NCBI GenBank assembly: GCA_020446285.1
Contig: JAGREZ010000342.1
Coordinates: 5,356 to 11,211 of the forward strand
DNA from: Geminicoccaceae bacterium
GTDB lineage: Bacteria > Pseudomonadota > Alphaproteobacteria > Geminicoccales > Geminicoccaceae
Direction of reading: 5' to 3'
Length of the DNA stretch: 5,856 bases
The notes beneath the pieces are model-generated. The model saw nothing but the letters and a program-made list of their open reading frames with translations. It was not told where the DNA came from and did not search any database. Both the position numbers and the translations under genes were made by a program. Of the stretch, positions 4,294 to 5,856 are shown piece after piece. How positions within the stretch are numbered: position 1 is the stretch's first letter; each line of letters begins with the position of its first letter.

Positions 4294-5835
4294 CTACCCT
4301 CGCGTCATCGTGAAGAAGACCGCGAACAGGAACGCCAGCGCCATCAGCGTGAAGCGGCCGTTCCAGCGCCATGTGAGGGTGGTGGACGGAATGCCGGTGA
4401 TGCGGCTGAGCATCAGCGCGCCGGTGGCATTGGGTGCCGCGGTCATGGTCAGCGCCCAACCGCTCGACAGCGCGAAGGCGACGAGCGCCGGATCGGCCGG
4501 CGGATGCGGGAAGGCGGCGATCACCGAGCCGAGAAAGACGACCATCATCACCGGCGACAGCGCGATCTGTCCGCCGAGAAGGATCAGGAGCGGCAGGGCG
4601 AACAGGAAGAGGGCCGGGTCTATTCCCGCATCGCCGATGAAGGATGCAATCGTCGAGGCCGGCGTGAGCGCGCCCGTGACGATGCCGATGAAGCCGGATG
4701 CGCCGAGCATGACGCCCTCCCGCGCGCCTGCGGGAAGCGCGACCTTGAGCACCCTGTGCCAGCGCCCGAGAACCGCGCTGGCACCGCGAACGGGTCCGAG
4801 CGCGCCATTCTGCACGAATACCCACAGCGTGAGGGCGATCGGCGCCGCCAGCATCAGCGCCTGAACGGTCGCGACGGAGCCGATCCAGCGAATGGCGAAG
4901 GTGAGGGTGAGCAGCATGAGGAGGATGCCCGCCAGATGGCGCAGCGTGCGCGGCGACAGCGAGCCCGCATCCGCGCGCGGGCGCTGGGGTGCCTTGCGGA
5001 AACGGTGGCGATCCTCGAACCAGCCCACCAGCATCATGACGAGCGCGGTGCCGATCCCGAGCATCAGCGAGCGCAGCGGATCGGCGTCGGGAAAGAGCGT
5101 GAGCAGCAGGGCCTGGGTGACCGAGGAGGGGGCCCAGACCACGATCCATGAAAATCCGCGGATCATCGCCGAAAGCTGCCGCCGCTCGCGGATCCCCCGG
5201 ATCCGCTCGTCGCCGTCACTGGCGCGGACACCTTCCTGAATCAGCGGGCCAAGCAGGCTGATGGCACCGAAATTGAGGATCATGCCGAAGAGATGGCTGC
5301 CGGCATGAATGGCGAGATAGCGGCGCTGCGGTGGCTGGCGGGTCAGATGCAGGCCGCAGTCGCGAATGGCGGGCGAGGTGATCGCCGCCTCCCGCAGAAG
5401 TCCGAGCAACTGGATGAATGCGGTGAGAAACACCGCCTGGTCGAGCGCGCGCGCGAGCACCTCCATGCGGCCGATCACGATGACCGTGAGCGTCAGGATG
5501 CAGCAGATCGCCAGCAGGGCGTGCTCGCGAAAGCCGATCCTCGGCACCGCCAGGGCGAAATAGGCCAGTGCGGCAATCCAGGAGAGCTGGCGCACGAACG
5601 GAATGTCGAAGAAGATGTTGAGAAGCTCGAACATGACGAGCGCGGCAAGAAAGCCGCTGATCGGTGTCCAGCGCTCAGGGGGCTCGGATGTTCGGGTCAC
5701 GGCGGAACTCTTGCCGCGCGCATGGTGCGGGCGCAATGGTTTTTCTGCCGCGTGCATGGCACGCGCGTTTGGTTTTTCGGCGCGGGCGCACGCGGATATC
5801 AACTTCAAGACGATTGCAATTTGAAGTTTTGCCAT
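4294..5835 (-). CDS. Polytopic inner-membrane protein, possible ion-transporter-superfamily member
   Basis: The protein has 513 residues from the first ATG. I do not recognise the family. About 12 hydrophobic segments can be picked out, near residues 59-77, 84-98, 104-122, 130-148, 174-200, 226-247, 255-272, 298-316, 322-342, 372-400, 407-440, 452-475 and 494-509 (the 372-440 stretch may hold more than two). A charged loop at 273-297 (EDRHRFRKAPQRPRADAG) splits it into halves. Each half contains a similar motif: WAPSSVTQALLL (234-245) and TAAPNATGALMLSR (465-478). Such repeated, Ser/Asn/Gly-rich broken helices recall transporters of the ion transporter (ArsB/NhaD/CitT-like) superfamily, but that is inference. 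The first 55 or so residues are basic and non-membrane, so the start is uncertain: ATG 5757 and GTG 5700 are alternatives, and no start has a strong Shine-Dalgarno. Next to two glycosyltransferases it might export or import a polysaccharide-related solute. Confidence 0.75.
   Translation of the reverse strand: MAKLQIAIVLKLISACARAEKPNARAMHAAEKPLRPHHARGKSSAVTRTSEPPERWTPISGFLAALVMFELLNIFFDIPFVRQLSWIAALAYFALAVPRIGFREHALLAICCILTLTVIVIGRMEVLARALDQAVFLTAFIQLLGLLREAAITSPAIRDCGLHLTRQPPQRRYLAIHAGSHLFGMILNFGAISLLGPLIQEGVRASDGDERIRGIRERRQLSAMIRGFSWIVVWAPSSVTQALLLTLFPDADPLRSLMLGIGTALVMMLVGWFEDRHRFRKAPQRPRADAGSLSPRTLRHLAGILLMLLTLTFAIRWIGSVATVQALMLAAPIALTLWVFVQNGALGPVRGASAVLGRWHRVLKVALPAGAREGVMLGASGFIGIVTGALTPASTIASFIGDAGIDPALFLFALPLLILLGGQIALSPVMMVVFLGSVIAAFPHPPADPALVAFALSSGWALTMTAAPNATGALMLSRITGIPSTTLTWRWNGRFTLMALAFLFAVFFTMTRG
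5749..5765. other. 7-bp hairpin CGCGTGC-ATG-GCACGCG
   Basis: Perfect 7-bp arms around a 3-nt centre. It spans the in-frame ATG at 5757 of the membrane-protein gene, and two copies of TGGTTTTTC flank it on the plus strand. If translation starts downstream (GTG 5700) it would be a leader hairpin; if it starts at 5835 it is simply coding sequence. Confidence 0.4.
5801..5828. repeat. Perfect 8-bp inverted repeat at the 5' end of the membrane-protein gene
   Basis: AACTTCAA (5801-5808) and TTGAAGTT (5821-5828) are exact reverse complements separated by 12 bp. The spacer itself ends with the palindrome ATTGCAAT (5813-5820). This AT-rich island sits in a GC-rich region and covers codons 3-12 if translation starts at 5835. 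Its symmetry suggests a dimeric regulator site, which would fit better if the true start is downstream. Confidence 0.4.
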
Positions 5836-5856
5836 CTCTGGCTAGGTTCTCCGGCG

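Noticed and set aside
4121..5149. 342-codon minus-strand frame and 299-codon plus-strand frame (4252-5151) overlapping the membrane-protein gene
   Set aside because: Both translations are dominated by Arg, Ala, Gly and charged residues typical of out-of-frame GC-rich DNA, whereas the chosen frame gives regularly spaced membrane helices.
5749..5775. Hairpin followed by a T-run on the plus strand as a terminator
   Set aside because: No plus-strand gene is present for it to serve, and the sequence may be coding on the minus strand.

Overview
The window looks like chromosomal DNA of a GC-rich alphaproteobacterium, possibly from the Hyphomicrobiales or Rhodobacterales. That placement is an inference from base composition, codon use and gene types, because there is no rRNA or other marker gene. 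All five supported genes are on the minus strand, so transcription runs from high to low coordinates. I see no tRNA, rRNA, CRISPR array, insertion sequence or attachment site.

In transcription order: (1) 5835-4294 encodes a multi-spanning inner-membrane protein of unknown function, with about 12 hydrophobic segments and a possible internal duplication; it may be a transporter. (2) 4089-3067 encodes a family 2 (GT-A fold) glycosyltransferase, preceded by a plausible sigma-70-type promoter. (3) A 382-bp non-coding gap (3066-2685) holds several RNA-hairpin-like structures and a candidate promoter. (4) 2684-1434 encodes a family 4 (GT-B fold) glycosyltransferase. (5) After 171 bp carrying a small perfect palindrome and hairpins, 1262-342 encodes an SMP-30/gluconolactonase-like beta-propeller enzyme with its metal ligands intact. 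(6) Only 22 bp later a DUF1499-family lipoprotein starts at 319 and runs off the left edge.

The two glycosyltransferases, with the membrane protein beside them, suggest part of a surface polysaccharide (capsule, exopolysaccharide or O-antigen-like) locus. The lactonase and lipoprotein form a separate, tightly spaced pair. The lactonase points to sugar-acid or lactone catabolism, but its substrate cannot be read from the sequence.

There is no clear new multi-gene system here. The points most worth a second look are the structured gap between the two glycosyltransferases, the unassigned membrane protein with its uncertain start and overlapping inverted repeat, and the palindrome upstream of the lactonase.
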